Assembly: GCA_008360975.2 (NCBI GenBank)
Contig: CM039193.1
Location: 7,182,501-7,246,500, forward strand
Length of the DNA stretch: 64,000 bases
Direction of reading: 5' to 3'
From: Lichenostomus cassidix
Lineage: Eukaryota; Chordata; Aves; Passeriformes; Meliphagidae
The notes under the pieces are model-generated. The model worked only from the letters and a program-made list of their open reading frames with translations, ran no database searches and had not been told where the DNA came from. The position numbers and the translations under genes are program-made. Positions 37,501 to 51,400 of this stretch are shown here, one piece after another; position 1 is the stretch's first letter; each line of letters opens with the position of its first letter.

Positions 37501-39585
37501 CACTCCCTGCAGAAACACCTTTCTTCAACCCTATTCTTTCAACCTCTACAGAAATCTGGTGTTCCCCAGACCTGGCAAAATGTCAGGCCCTGCTCTGTGC
37601 TTAGATTTTAATGCCAAACTGGGCTGCCACCATGCTGATGTTGTAAGGACAGGCTGTCCAAAACGTGCATATTACTGAGAAATACTGCCCACCAGAGACC
37701 AGTTCTGATTTTATTAAGTGCAATTGCCTCTGAATGACTAAACCCTCATTATGAAATGTCACTGGCTTGCAAAAACTGAGCCGGCTTCCAGTGAATGGCT
37801 TCTCCCCGCCACCCATCCACAAATAAAAGGCTCCGTCTCTCTGCTTGGCACGACAGGCATCCAGACAGAAATCACCATTCCCGTGCATGACATCTCTTTG
37901 CTCTCATTACCCCACTACAAAGACAGAAAGTTTACATCCAATACAGGCTATCATGGCCAAACTCATTCAGCACTTATGAGAGAAAAGCCACAATGAGCGT
38001 TTGATAGATCCCAGAAGATGTGAGCGAGTTCAAAGCAATTCTAAGAGACTGGAAACCAAGCAAGTACATTTTCCATAGACAGATGCCAAGTATTTTAAAA
38101 ATAAATAATTGAGACTTTTAAATTGGGCTGCTATCACCCTGTGCAACCTCCTACAGCAGATTTCTCTTTAGATTAAAAAATGAACAAAGGCTCATTGTGC
38201 TGTCACAGATGTGGAGTACAGAATATTCAATAGTATCAGGAATTCTGGTGTGAGGGAAAAGATCATCGGAATTAGCTTTCTGCTCATTTCCTTCCAGCAA
38301 TCCAAGGACTACCATGCAATTTAAAGCATGGTAAAAAGGCACAAAAAATAAAAAGTTTTATAGGCCAGCCAATTTTTTGATGAATCAGGCAGCAAGACGC
38401 AGAGGCAGCAGCAATGTGGTTTATTATGTACTGCTTTAGAGACTGAGAGTATTTTCAGAAGAGCAGAACACCCAGGCTGTGCAGGTAGACTGCAAATCTT
38501 TGCAGAGTGGTGAAACAAAAATTTTGAAATGTTTGCTTTAAATGATGGAATTAAGCACTGAATATACTAATTCTTAATTAGTGACTTTGCTGTTTACATT
38601 GTAAGAATAAATTATTCTCAGCCATTTTTACAACTGGATTCAAAACCTCTTGCACAAAAATAAATTCTCTGGTAAGATTATGAATCATACATGGTTTTTC
38701 TTAATTGAAAGCTCACATGTAACTTTCTTTTGCTTTAAATATGTGCATAGATTTCCAGTGAACTGGATGATGTGATCCATTTGGCTGGAATAAAAATTTT
38801 CTACAGACATAATGTAATCTTCACTGCAGCACTAAAAATTCAGAATAACTGTCCTGCAGTCTGTGTGTTTACTGGAGTGTGAGATGTACACTGGGGCAAT
38901 AAAGTCTGATGTTTGACTTCTCATTATATTCTCTTTAAAAAATCCATGAAACTTATCATTTATAACATATTCAAAATCTGCTCAGGAAAGGCGGGGGGAA
39001 GAGCAAATCGTGATGTTTTCCAGTTCTCCTACTAGAGCTTGATGTAATAACACAGAGTATATTGCATTCTTTTGAAAAGATAAAGTTGAACAGGAGCAGA
39101 TAATGGCATGTTTTTCCTGCCTAGTCTATTATTCATCAGTGAATTTTTAACTATAGTTAGGCAGGTAGAGAGATGTATTTTGAATGTCATAACTTAGTAT
39201 TCTACAGTGCCTAAAAGTGTGCTGGGTAAAACTGCAAAACAAAGAGTCAGACAGGGACTTTGCCCTAATGTAATTGCAACTTGATAATGAATACAATACT
39301 AGACTGAAAAAAAATGAAAGGAGCTGAAACAACAGGAAGAGCTAAGATCATGCAAGTGAAATACCACACTTTAACTCAATTTAGACGTTCTATCACTTAG
39401 AAGTATGGTAAATTTCCCTTTCATCTTCTTTAACAGTAAGCATTAATTCTTTCTTTGTTGTCTCCAAACAATGCACTAACTGTACCTATGCTATAAATTG
39501 AGACTAAGCAATTTCATAGTCTTTTTCAACCTGAAAGGTGGCAGTTGTTGTACGTTCTGCCTTTAAGTTTGCACAGCATTTAAAC

Positions 39586-39679
39586 CTGTGAGTGATCCAA
39601 CGACATCTCAGTAGAACAGGGAGGAAACCCAGTGCTCATGGGATCACCCTGGGCTCCCATGTGTTGTTGGATCACACAG
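39586..39679. repeat. Nested inverted repeat / bulged hairpin
   Basis: The outer arms are 39586-39605 and 39662-39679, pairing GTGATCCAACGACA with TGTTGTTGGATCAC (one mismatch, wobble-compatible in RNA) plus a further CTGTG/ACAG match after a 2 nt bulge. An inner perfect 7 bp stem pairs CATGGGA at 39637-39643 with TCCCATG at 39655-39661. A 31 nt one-sided bulge separates the stems on the left, while on the right they are contiguous. It could be a relic of a small inverted-repeat element. The large bulge argues against a microRNA precursor. Confidence 0.5.
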
Positions 39680-40506
39680 CCACATCACTCAGCATCTTTA
39701 GCTATAAGTCCTGAATGTTAAGAGAGAAGAACCTTGGCAAGCCAGAAACTTCCCTGATTTCTGCTGCCAGAAATGAATACCCCTTAGGCCTGCTCCCATC
39801 CCTAATAAGAAAATCCATCTCGTGTGTACACAGTGAGTCATTACACAAGGAAGGCACATTTGATGCTAAAAAGCTGCATGTTGCATTCATTTGTATTACC
39901 GTAATATGAAAATAACGGTGTCAGTGTTTATGCTTTCCGTAACATGAAACTTTTTTGCAATTGCTTTGTACTCCGAGTAACAGCCATATGATTCACCATG
40001 AAATGAAGTCTGGAAAATCGTTTTGGATAAATGGAACTATAAATTCAATAGAATTTCCATGACAACATAGATTGCAACACTCCACCACAAGTGAAATGTT
40101 ATAAATCATTCAAAACCAACAAAAAATCAGCAGTAAGTCTTCTCTTTCACAATGCACAAGACCCTTGAATTATAGAGCTGTGGTTATTACCTCCCAGCGC
40201 AATGCCTCTTGTTTCTGATCCTCCTTCCTCTGTTACAAGTGTTGTTTCATATTTGACCTCCTTCCAAACACAGGAAATTATAATACTAACACTTTAATAC
40301 TAAGATGTAAACAAGAACTGAAGCATAACGAGCAGGAGGCTTTTTTGAACCTTTCCTTCTCATCTCCTAAAAATGTTTAAAATATCTTCATCCTGTGGTA
40401 ATTATACCTGGGTATCCAGATACATCACAACATCTTGTTAGACACACAAATTTAGGAGGCTCTTTTTCTGGAAACGTGGGTGGTAAGTGTACAATAGGGT
40501 GCTCAG

Positions 40507-40536
40507 TCAGCTCGTAAAAGGGATGTGAACCACATG
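40507..40536 (-). repeat. Left arm of a 30 bp inverted repeat
   Basis: The reverse complement of this segment matches 41408-41437 at 28 of 30 positions, with core words TCACATCCCTT and TACGAGCTGA. The two differences are both C/T. Similarity stops abruptly at both ends. The arms are 871 bp apart and enclose the CR1 fragment. A match of this length at such spacing is not expected by chance. Its origin is not recognised. Confidence 0.75.
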
Positions 40537-41234
40537 TCCAAGCAATGGAAGAGATCCAAGGAAAGGAGGTAAAAATAAAAAAGGATAAAAGATTGCACCA
40601 CACATTATTGCTCATTTATACCCCTCCATCAGAGGATTCCTGACATATGGTATTTCACTTCAAGTCCAAGGAACCGGAATGATGTGATTCCAGGAGAACC
40701 TTCACTGCAATTTTAAAATCACTGTGGCTGTTGCCTTCATGCCTTTAAAAAAAACCTTGAAAATGCAAAGCTCTTTCTTTCCTGAAGAGATTAAGAAGCC
40801 TAAAGGAGAGAGAAATAGTTCAGTATTCTGGTTTTTGTGTAAAAGTAGGAATATTTCTTAAAAATCAAGTCTTTTGGTAACTTGAGAAGTGGCAACCTAT
40901 TAGTCCTTGGACTGCAAAGGCTACTAGAGAGTTTCTGCTATCCTGCATTGATCACTGCCCATTTCTGGGCCACAGTTCCTCATCTGGTCATTGCCTATCC
41001 CTTCTTTAGCTGGACGTTTTATGAAAAAAATTTGAAAAATTTGAAATTAATGGGAAGAATGACACACAGTTGAAAACCAGGAGAAATTAAGTACCATATG
41101 GAGTGTTGTTGGAGGAAAAAAAAAATGTGGCTGCTGTTCATTTTGTTGGTATTGCAACAAGGAAAAGTCACACAGGTACCTCATGGAGAGGGTCTGTTGC
41201 CTCCTTCATACAAATTTCAACCAGCTCATAACTG

Positions 41235-41407
41235 ACAGGAGAAGATGTCACGAGAAGTTGCTTGTGCTCCATCCCTCAGGTGTTCAAGGCCAGGCTGGAC
41301 AGGGCTCAGGATAAGCTGATCTAGTGGTTAGAAGGTATTCCTGCCCACGGCAGGGGGTTGGTTTCAGGTGATCTTTAAGGTCCCTTCCACCCCAAACTCT
41401 TCTATGC
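41235..41407 (+). mobile_element. CR1 LINE, 5'-truncated 3' end
   Basis: The segment follows the 3' end of avian CR1 retrotransposons closely: GCTCCATCCCTCAGGTG, TTCAAGGCCAGGCTGGACAG, then a CTAGTGG-like word, CCTGCCCACGGCAGGGGGTT, GGTGATCTTTAAGGTCCCTT, CCACCCCAAACTC and a terminal TTCTATG. CR1 copies normally end in repeats of an ATTCTATG-type octamer; one copy remains here. Only the untranslated tail survives, with no reverse-transcriptase reading frame, as usual for CR1 copies truncated during insertion. It points opposite to PTPRG. The 5' boundary is approximate, because the sequence before about 41235 fades into unrecognised DNA. This is the main evidence for a bird. Confidence 0.88.
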
Positions 41408-41437
41408 CATGTGGCTCACATCCCTTCTACGAGCTGA
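41408..41437 (+). repeat. Right arm of a 30 bp inverted repeat, abutting the CR1 3' end
   Basis: Partner of the arm at 40507-40536. It begins directly after the terminal TTCTATG of the CR1 fragment, so one boundary of the repeat coincides with an insertion junction. Both arms happen to be translatable as CGSHPFYEL in one frame. That is simply the shared DNA and not evidence for a protein. Confidence 0.75.
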
Positions 41438-44400
41438 TGCCACAACTACTACTTGGTGCACACAACTACTGCAGGGCACTGGATCCACACACCCCAGGGC
41501 ATCTTCCCAGGCTCTGGGAGGCCAGCTGGTGTCTCTCTTTACCTCCTCTACCAGAGAATTTTTGTTTATTTATTGAGTAGCTCTGAGTCTCACTCACAGT
41601 GGCTTTGTCTAATGGTGGCATATTCCAAGTAAGACAGCGGAAACACGCTGAGGGCAAACTTAGCTTCCTAAAACTGTCCAAAGGGGAAAATTAGAGGCAA
41701 TACTTAGCTGCTGGCATGGCTGAAAAGCTGAAACAGGCAATTTAGAAAGTGGCCAAGCACCAAATGACACAACAACTAAAAACAAGCCGGATGGACTAAC
41801 TGTATGAACAGAATAGTTCTGAACTCCACCCAAAAGGGGCTGTTTCAGATGTCTTCTTCATCTGTTTCCCATGGCCTTCCTAAAAGGAAAACAACACCGC
41901 TGAAGAGTTTTAAACTTCAAAATACCCAAAATGTCCATACTTCAGCTCTTCTTTCAAAAATCCATTTACTTCCTTAAACATCAAGAAGTGCTGCCAGAAT
42001 GGAGAGAACTGGTATTTCCCACCAAAAATACCCCAGTGCTTTTCAGGAAAAAGAAAGGACCTGCACTTGAAGAATAAACCCCACAAAAGCATACTTCTCC
42101 TAGCATGTTTGATTAATACAATTTCATATCCCATTCACTTTAAAGACGCACTAGCACAAGTACTCATTCCTCTGAGAGCTCATATCTTAGCGCAAATTCC
42201 TCTTTTTGCTCTGTGGAATTCAGAATGTCCTCTGTGTGTGGTCTTATTTGTTGTTGATAATGGCTTTTTTCCTCTTCATCTTTTTGGGTTTTTTTCAGTG
42301 GGAGAAGGCAAGATCTTCCAAGAGGTTTAATAAACTTCCAAATGCCTCAGAACAAATTTTGAGGTATTTATAGTTTCACTGCATCTCTGGATTCAAAGCT
42401 ATGCAGCAGATGGGGCACGTTTTCAGCAGCATTTTGCTGGGCGAAAGGCCATTCCTATCTCTGAGGGGATGTGAAATCCTCCAGGCTGTACACTTGCAGA
42501 GTTATTTTTATTTATGAACTGTGAAGTAGATGGACAGTTACAGCAGAACCAGTCCAGGACAAGAGCTTACTTGGAGGGTAAAAATAATATGGGCTTTCTC
42601 CTATTTTGCAGAATACACCCCTATCTACAGCCTCATCATAATGCCAAAGGCAGAGTGCTCAGCACCATTCTCAATAACTACTTGCAGATTACTGGAGGGA
42701 CTTGTGGCAGCCTGTGCTGCAGGGACAGTGCTAGTTCTGTCACAGCTGGCCCACCTGAACATTAGGGATTTTTGCAATGCAGCTGCTTAATGTGGGTGTT
42801 TTACTTCAAGATTCTCAAAAGAGTTTAATATGCATGGAGTGAGTACACTATATCCTTTCTAAAACTCAGGATCTCCTGAAAATACCTCAAATTGAAATCC
42901 TTCCCCACCATGGGCTGCCTACCCAAATTCCCCAGTCTTGGAAAACCTTACATGTAATATCTCTGCATTCAGTCTTTAATTTTCTAGGTTTCTCTGCCCT
43001 TATCCTCTCACTGTTTTACCAAGCAGAAAGTGAAGTCTGCACACATCTCAAGTGCAGTGTTAAGAAACCTGGAAACTTTTTGTCTTAAGTGACTCTGTGT
43101 ACAGTCACACACACAGACTGGCTGAATACACCATCTTAATGGCAGCAGTGTGTTAAGGACATGATTCTGTATTTGCACTAACAAATGAGAAAGAACTAGA
43201 CTTCAGCACAGCAAGAAGTAAAATACTTAGGCAAGCAGCAAAATTGACAGAAAAGTTAAAGTGCTGGAAATTGTGTAGCCTTGTAAAGTTAAACCCTTGT
43301 CCACTGTCACATCTGCAAAGCCCTTTGCAAACACATTCTGTAATGGTCCTTTGCTAAATGTCAGAGTTATTCTTCCATGCCTATGAAACAGAAACACAGC
43401 TCTGATTCTCACCCTTTCCCTTGCTCATACCTGCCTGCAGATGCAATGTTGAGATTCCCCTGGTGCATCTGACTCTGCTGCTCGCTTGTGGCATCACCTT
43501 AGCCAATGTGACTAAAACAACCTCTCTGCTGTAACACTTCCAATTTCTTATGACCTCATTGATGTTGAAAGAAAAGAATGTTGCACTTCTTTGGAGTCCT
43601 GATGAACACAAGAGTGCCACCAGATTGGCATTTGTGTCCAAATCCCACAGGCTTTGGTTCAGTACAGCTTTCAGAACACGCTCCTGGTGGGAGGCAATCC
43701 CAGTTGTGTCCCTGCTCAGCCAGGCTCTGTGCCAGTTTTGTCCCTTCCCTCAACTCTGCATTTTAATAACAGAAGTGATTCTAATGCCCAAGAGTCACAT
43801 TTCCAGTCTGCCTCACACCTGCGTATTTCTGAAAGCATCTCTCCTGCCTCAGCATCTCACGCTCAAACAATTCACCTGTGTAATGCACACCAGAGAAGTT
43901 CTGGTTTTCAGTGTGACAGCTGCTGGCTTCTCTGCAGACTCCTGGTGTCTCTGGCTCTAGAGGTGCCCAACCAATTTCATTCTTGCTCATGCCACTCCTG
44001 ACACCACCAGCACCAGACACTTGGACTGTGCCAGCCACCACAAATGGGAACTGTGAACACTCCAAGCTGGTGCAGGTGCCACTTGCCACACAAACCCACA
44101 CCAGTATGTGCTGCTGGTGCATTCACCTCTCTTGGTGTTGTTTTGTGACAGCACGAAATGCCTCAATGGAACTTTTGAAATATGGGAATTGCACAAGTAA
44201 AGTTTTTATCATAAATCTGATAATTAACCTGCATAACTAACTTCCCTCCTGGCAGCAGGCATAGGTTGGAAAAAATAGTCTATTCAATACCTACTGAGAG
44301 AAGATTTCTATATTTCATGTTTACTTTAGACAAGTATAAAAACCTTGGGACAAAGGGCCTCAAAGAGTCAAATTCCTTGCAGTTTCAACAGAGCGCCCTG

Positions 44401-45426
44401 AATAATACATAAAGCAGCTATGCTCTTATCCCTAAAACCACAGGTGTGAACCAGATGTCATGCTTATCTTCTCTTGAGATTACAGCAAACAATCGCATGC
44501 CTTCAGAATATAAAGTAAGCTTTGGATCAAGGAACCTGAAATATATTAAAAGTGTGGCACTGAAGTTAAAAATTCAAATATTAACCTAGAAATCACGGAT
44601 TCATTTAAGAGTCTGTTTATAGCCTATGTTCTGTAAAAGTTGTATTTCTTTTATTTAACCTTTTTATAACAAGATATATTATGAATCACAAATCTGAGAT
44701 AAAACTATTTGCATAAGTCTCAGTATTGGTAAGCAAGGTTTTGCCAAGCAGATATTTTGAATATACCACTACCTATTAAACATGCATCATGGCTCAAGAA
44801 ATGGAATTAAAGTGAAAGCCTTGATTTAAATTTTAAACTTTCGTCTTATTGTAATAAAGGTTTAGAGAAAGGTGAGCATATGCTGCACTCAAATATTGAA
44901 AGAAGATTAAACCCAGAAAGATATCTCAAAGAGAATTTTAAAGTTAACAATACCTAGTAACAAGAAATGGTGCAAATGTGCTCTAACCACACAGCCTTGA
45001 ACATAACCAGGCACCTAAGAGTGCATAGCCAGAGGATATTCCAAAATGTTCTGTTTTAAGAAAAATAACAATTTCCTCACTCAACAAGTGAACGTCACTA
45101 ATATGTGTGTTTGTCACTGGGGGGCATTTCAGGCAAAGAACCACATGGTCCTCCTTGCCAGATGCACAAAACATCCTGACCCAGCATATTTCAAAGGTCA
45201 TACTCCCATTGCAGTATTTCTTCTCAAACTAGGTCCAGGCCCCACCTCCCAGCTCCCATGTTGATGCCTCAGGAGCAGCAGTGATTGCTGCAAGGGTGAG
45301 GGGCTGTTATTCCTGAAAGAGGGTTCATGTCCTGCTTCAGTTTTTGCTCAGCTTTCCTCCTCCACCTTGGCTAGCTTCATTCTTTAACCCAGCATTCTGG
45401 TTTCCTTGCACAGCATCCCCTGTCAA

Positions 45427-45440
45427 ACACACACACACAC
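45427..45440 (+). repeat. (AC)7 microsatellite
   Basis: Seven AC units flanked by TCAA and TCC. Confidence 0.85.
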
Positions 45441-48400
45441 TCCAAAGGCTGTCAGTAGCTAATGCTAACACTTCAATGAGAGAAGTCTGCCAGGTCAATT
45501 TATGATAGAAATATTGCAGGTTTGTAATTACAGCCCTACATAAGAAAGCCTGTGTTTACTCAATAATCTCCACATCCACTTAACAGAATCATGCATCTCC
45601 CTCTCTAGCTACAGAGAAGGTGGTGAATGTGACCTGAATCCAACAGCTGTAATGTCATCTGCTTGATTTTGAGGGAGTTGAACTACCTTGCTCACATACC
45701 AGTATTCACCAGTGACCCAGAGCCTCAGCCTGCCCTCCAGCAGCAGGGCCTGTGACTCCAGGGGAAAAAGCATCCAACATCTTGGCTCCCTCATGTCAAT
45801 AAAACAGAGTATGAAGAGTCATAGGTTAAGGTGTTAACATGACCCTGTCTGTAAGCCTGAACAGTCAAACTTGGTTTGAGTTGAAAGCACAGACCCAGGC
45901 TGCTCAGCTCCATGGCAACACTAATGATTTAAACATCTTTATAACTTTTTATTGAAGATACAGGGGAGAAGTTGAGAACAGCACAAAAAAATAAAAAATT
46001 TCAAATATAAACAACTGAGTCTTCTGGCTTCACCTATGCTTTATGCCCATCTCTGTTAGCAAATTGTTCTTCTAAGAAAAACCCATCTATGGATGGTATT
46101 AAATATGACGAAAAACATTCTCCTTCAGAAAAACAGGTGAGATAGGCTACATCTAGTTCTGGAGTCCAGTCCTAATTTCTTTAGAAAAAACCCCCAAAAA
46201 AACCACATGTAACAGCAAAAAGAAGTGCACAGCCAGATAACTCAGCTTCTGCGACTGATACTTGCAACTTCATTACTGTGGAAAGCAGGCAATGAAAGTG
46301 GCTGTTATCAGCCCCTTCAACACCTGGTAAGTCCTGTCAGGTGGCACAGGACACAGCTTTTCCCTACCTTGCCAGGCATGGCTCACAGCAGCACTGTGAA
46401 AGGGAGTGTGTCTGGGCTCACTGTGCCAGGCTTGTACTGAACAGACGGAGGAAAGAGATAGGAAGGAAAACAACAGAGATGAGGGAACGAAAAGGACAAA
46501 CAAAGAGAAGAAAGCATCCCTATCTCTCACACCAAAGGGCTGTTAAGACTTTGATGAAGTCGGTGGCAGCTCTGGTAGCTTCTGGTAGTACTGCTACTCT
46601 GAGCTGTTCAAAACACATTCAGGATCATGACTGGCTTCCCCGAACACCCAGTGGTTGCTGGGTTGGCATTACAGGGTCCTGACATCCCAGGAGATTGTAA
46701 AATTCTAGTATTTCAGTTTCTGTCCTTCCCTTCACCAATCGTCATCTGGCCCTTTCACTCCCAAGACTTCCCATCACGCAGCCTAGCAGCCAAGGGCTAT
46801 GGGTGGCATCAATTGTGCTCTCCAATCTTTTACAAAAAAAACACCCTGATCTGCTAATTTCCAGCTCCACTCCCTTCTCATTTAAGCACCACATAGCTCA
46901 GAAGGTATTTTGATGGGTTTTAGATTATTTCAAGCTGCCATCTTTCCGCTGAGTTTCTTAACAATCCTCCACACAGATCTTGTGTAGAGCAGTGTGGCCT
47001 TGGATGTTGTGTGATACTCCAGGCTGCAGCAATACAGCTCTGGAGAGCCCTCATAAAACACTTGATTACGGCTACAGGTGCATCAGGCTCTGTATCCTGT
47101 CTCAAGTACCAGGCACTAATGGAAAGTAAATCAAGACATGGACAAACAGCAAGTGTTCCCTTCGCTGTAACCCTGCAGCTTCCAGCAAGCCTCAGAGGCC
47201 TTTCTGACCTGGAAGCTGCACAAGGACCAACCCTGACTGGTGTGCCCAGAACTCTGTTAAATCCTCTTTTTGACCTGTATTTACTGCTGGCTGCTAGAAA
47301 ATAATTTCCCAAGGGGTTCCACAACTCATGCACCTCGATACGCTGCAGGAAAACTGTTCCTTTCCATGGAATGTGCACCTTCTGTCTTTCTGGACTCAGA
47401 ACCTTAGCTATACTGTGAAGCATAACAAGTTACATTTATTTAACTTCCTTGAAATTTCACAGCCCTGTGTAATCACGCACCCAGAGCCACCTTGTTCAAG
47501 CTGAGATGTCACAACAACTATTTAGCTTTTTTTCTTGTCACTGAAGGTCCTCTATTATTTTGGACATACCCAGCATTTTTTAGGATGGACAGTCAGAACC
47601 ACTCAAATCATTTGTGCAATGGATTAAAGATTTTTCCTGTTGATTGCACTAATTTCCTGGTAATTTCTAATCTTCCTCTTTGCCTTTTTGCTACTGCTGA
47701 GCACTGAGCTCACATGTTCAGACAGCTCTCTGCAAGGACTCCAGGAACACTTCCTTGAGTGGCAACAACTAATTTAATGCTCATTTCTCTATGTGCAAAG
47801 TCAGAGTCTTCTTTCTAACCTAGTTAACTAGCAAATGAGATTTTTATGATCCTGCTTTGTGTGTGTGCCTGCATATGACATGTCAGACTTCTGTAATAAT
47901 TACAGAGCGCATTGACCAATTTGATCAAAACCCGACTGCTCACTTGGGTTCTCAAAGACTCAGAGACACCCATTCAAGTGCCTTCACAGTTAAGGGGCAA
48001 AGTTAAACAAAGACCCAATTAGGTTCACAAGTATGGATCAAATATTGAAGACACTGCCTGTCCTCCTTCACAAAACACTTCATCATCATGCCCAGCATGG
48101 GCAGCAGGCACTGCAGTGCCTGTCATGTCCCCTCCAAACTCAGCAGTGCTGCAACACAGGTAACCTGGGGGTTTTTTGACTTGAGAGCACTCATTTCTGC
48201 ACCTGGGCATGTAACAGGTCACACAATGTACCCACTTCCTTCTGCTCAGTGGGAATGCCATCAGTAGGTGCAGATTCCCCTGAGTCACTGAGAGAACACC
48301 AGCGTTTGAATTTAAGCACACATAATATTAATAGAAATCCACCATTCTGTTAAATATTGTAATATGGTAACTTTAATCATAAAGCCTCTCAGTATTTAAA

Positions 48401-51400
48401 TACTTCAGGCACTGTAGACATTTATACAACTAGCAGTAGATGAATTTTCAAATAGATACTTCTGAGTAATTATCCTCTTGAGACAGCACCAATTGCTAAA
48501 TAATGCCTCAGTTTAATAGCACGTAGCTCTTAAGAAATGAACAATTCTGGGCACTATTAAATCTCTCAGAAACGTAACAAAGATGGTGATAAATATCTTA
48601 CACTCCCTTTTAGTCTTCATGTGGATGAGGAATAGGACATATTTCCTCACCTGCTGGTTGGACTTCAAAGAGAATTCCTTAGCAAATTAGGAGGTAGCCC
48701 CTCCTGATTGCTCTAATAAAGCAGGGTATGCAAATTTGTTCTAGACATCAGCAAAGATTCCTTATGTGCAAAATTAGCACTCAGGCTCACAGGGCAAGCT
48801 GTCTTAGCAAAACATATCAGAGGAAGAATAACTGGATGGGATAGCTGAGTGGGAATTCCTGAGAATGCCAAAATCCTTACAGATTAGCTGGCAAGGAACA
48901 ATTGTTCTGTCCCCCCAGAACATCCCTCTGTCATTCCAGGGAAGAATTACTTGAGCAAAAAACAGAAATAGTACTCAGTCCAAACTTCAGTGAATCAAGG
49001 CATGACTACAGAGAAAGTTTTCAAACGAGCCTGCTTTTATGTAACACAAAAAGCTCTAGAATATCAGGAAAATGCAGACCTCTTGTTCATGTAAGCCGTT
49101 GGCCTTTATTCGTGCTCCCTTAAGATGCTTTTCCTAAAACTCTGCCTGCTTGCATATTACTTACACTAATAAAAGAGCCTGAGGAAAGAAATTTGCATCC
49201 CCTGATCACCAGAGGTCTGTGAATAGAGGGATTCAGCATGCTGCTCCATAGAAAAGGTTCCCTTTTCATGGTAAAGAGGAAAAACATGGAAGCAAAATGC
49301 ATAAAAATACTTGTCTGCTCATGCTGACACCCTTTCACCTCTCAGGGGTGTTCCAAAGCCGTTAAGAGGTGATGAGATCTCCAAAGCAAACCATGTCAGA
49401 TTGTGTTTACCTTCATGCTAGTGCACAACATCTTGACTTAATTTCAAATGCCACCATCAACAGTAGAGGCCATCTCAGACACAGAAAGCAGAAGTTAAAA
49501 TTACTGAAATAAAGCAAATTTGTAGCCACCGACTAGCAAGTAGTTTCATCGTCACTTATCAGTGCATCATGAAATAAATGCTCTTTTTCTTAATTCCACT
49601 TTGAATGATGACTGAAATCAAGATGAAGGATTTGATAACTTGCTGACCAAAAATTTCCATTGTACTTTCCTCCTCATTAGAAAAAGTTGCCATTAAGAGA
49701 AAGACTAATATGGAAGTGCCAGATTTTAAGCCATGATTGAGAGCTTTACATAAAAAAAAGCTCCAAAAGTTAGGACAGTGAAGTATTTTTAGGCGTGCAA
49801 TAATACACAGCATTTTAACATATATACATATATATGTGTCACTTTGGGTTCAGTATGTGATAAATTTCCATTAGTATCTCACTGACAACTGAAGCACAGC
49901 TGAATACTAAATAAAGCCATGTGGCTGTTCTGCTAAACCCTGTTGTGGAAAAGCAGGAAGGTCTGAAAAATTAGGAAAAGAAAGCATGTGTGTGAGGTCC
50001 AACTACGAACACTTCTGTGGCCACTACAGGGAGAGAACCAGAGGGATGTGGTCACTCTGGAGCACACAGTCACCACATGATGGAATCATGTGTCCTGGAC
50101 CTGAATGTGGCCATCACTTTGACCTGTGAATGGTCGCTCTCTGAACAGCTGTATTACGCCTTGCTTCACTCTCTGTGGACCAGTAGTCATCAAGAGAAAC
50201 AGAAGCAGCAACTTCTTCTGTCTTCTCATCCCAAAATTAACTGAGATTTAATAAATGCATAAGGTAATTTTCAGAATTTTACACGGAAGAGGCATCTAGA
50301 CCTGCTGGCACAAAGCTCTGCTGTATTCTGCTGTGAGTTTGTACAGATGAAGCCTCCTTTGATGCTATCTTGGGATTCAGTTAGGGATGGTTCTGTGGGA
50401 GAGGATATGAAGGAAGTCCATGTCCTCAATAAATATAGTGACTTTATTATTCTGAATTCAGGACCCCCTGTGAAGTTTCAGATGTGGGATTTCTGTACCT
50501 ACAGGTCATTCCTCAGGAAGCCACACTCCCATCTATAGAAGTTCAAAACCTGGTAATAGTAACAGTCTCCACACCAAAAAATCATGCTATCTATAACTAT
50601 GTGATACCAAATTTAATCTTCTAGACAAATGCAGGAGTATTCATGGATACATATACTGAGTTCTGCCTCTATTAAATTACCTTTTCAGAATGTAAAGCAT
50701 TTGACCAGTGCAACCTGACAAGTGCCAGATGAATGCAATAAATTACAAGAAGAGTAATACATCCCAATCGATAAGTTTAGGTACATTGTCTTAATTGTAT
50801 CACGTAGATTCTCCTTTTTTACCCACACAGAGATAAAACAAGTTATAACAGTTCTGTGCCAGACAGGGAAAAATCTTAGCAGCGGGATGCTGAGAATAAA
50901 ATCAAAGGTCAGTGAGAGGGAGTGCTCACTGCAGGAGGCTCACTTTGAAGCCACCTATGTGTAAACTGCTCAGACCTGGAGCAGCCTCCTTGCTTGGTGT
51001 CTGTGCAGGATCCAACCTGACAAACATGAAGCCTGGTCCAAAAGATGCTACAATCACAGAAGCCAGCAAACCACAGGACTTCTGCACCGTATTTTGAGCT
51101 CAAAGAACCTTAACAAAGAGCCAAGAGTTACTTGGATTTTCTCTGGGCTATCTAGGCATGCAAACATTTCTGGGGGAAGGTGGTTTTAAGATCTAATGTA
51201 TTGCATAACATAAACTACTGGAGCCAACTTGGGGGAGATGTCCTCCTCTTTCCTTCCACATCACAACCTGATTACAGTCACATACAAATCTGAGTCTGTA
51301 ATCACTGTTATCTTGCTCTTTTCCCTGTTAATAAAAGAAAGGCATAAACAAGGAAGAACTTTCCTCCATGGCAATAATGTCAGGCATGTTACTAAATCCA

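Noticed and set aside
46920..47423. 167-codon open frame on the minus strand
   Set aside because: No recognisable motif, an overlapping open frame on the other strand, and no splice-site logic in phase with PTPRG.
48601..48720. Minus-strand exon ending CAGCAG-GTGAGG
   Set aside because: All three frames contain stops between the plausible acceptor and the donor, so it is not coding, and nothing supports a non-coding exon.
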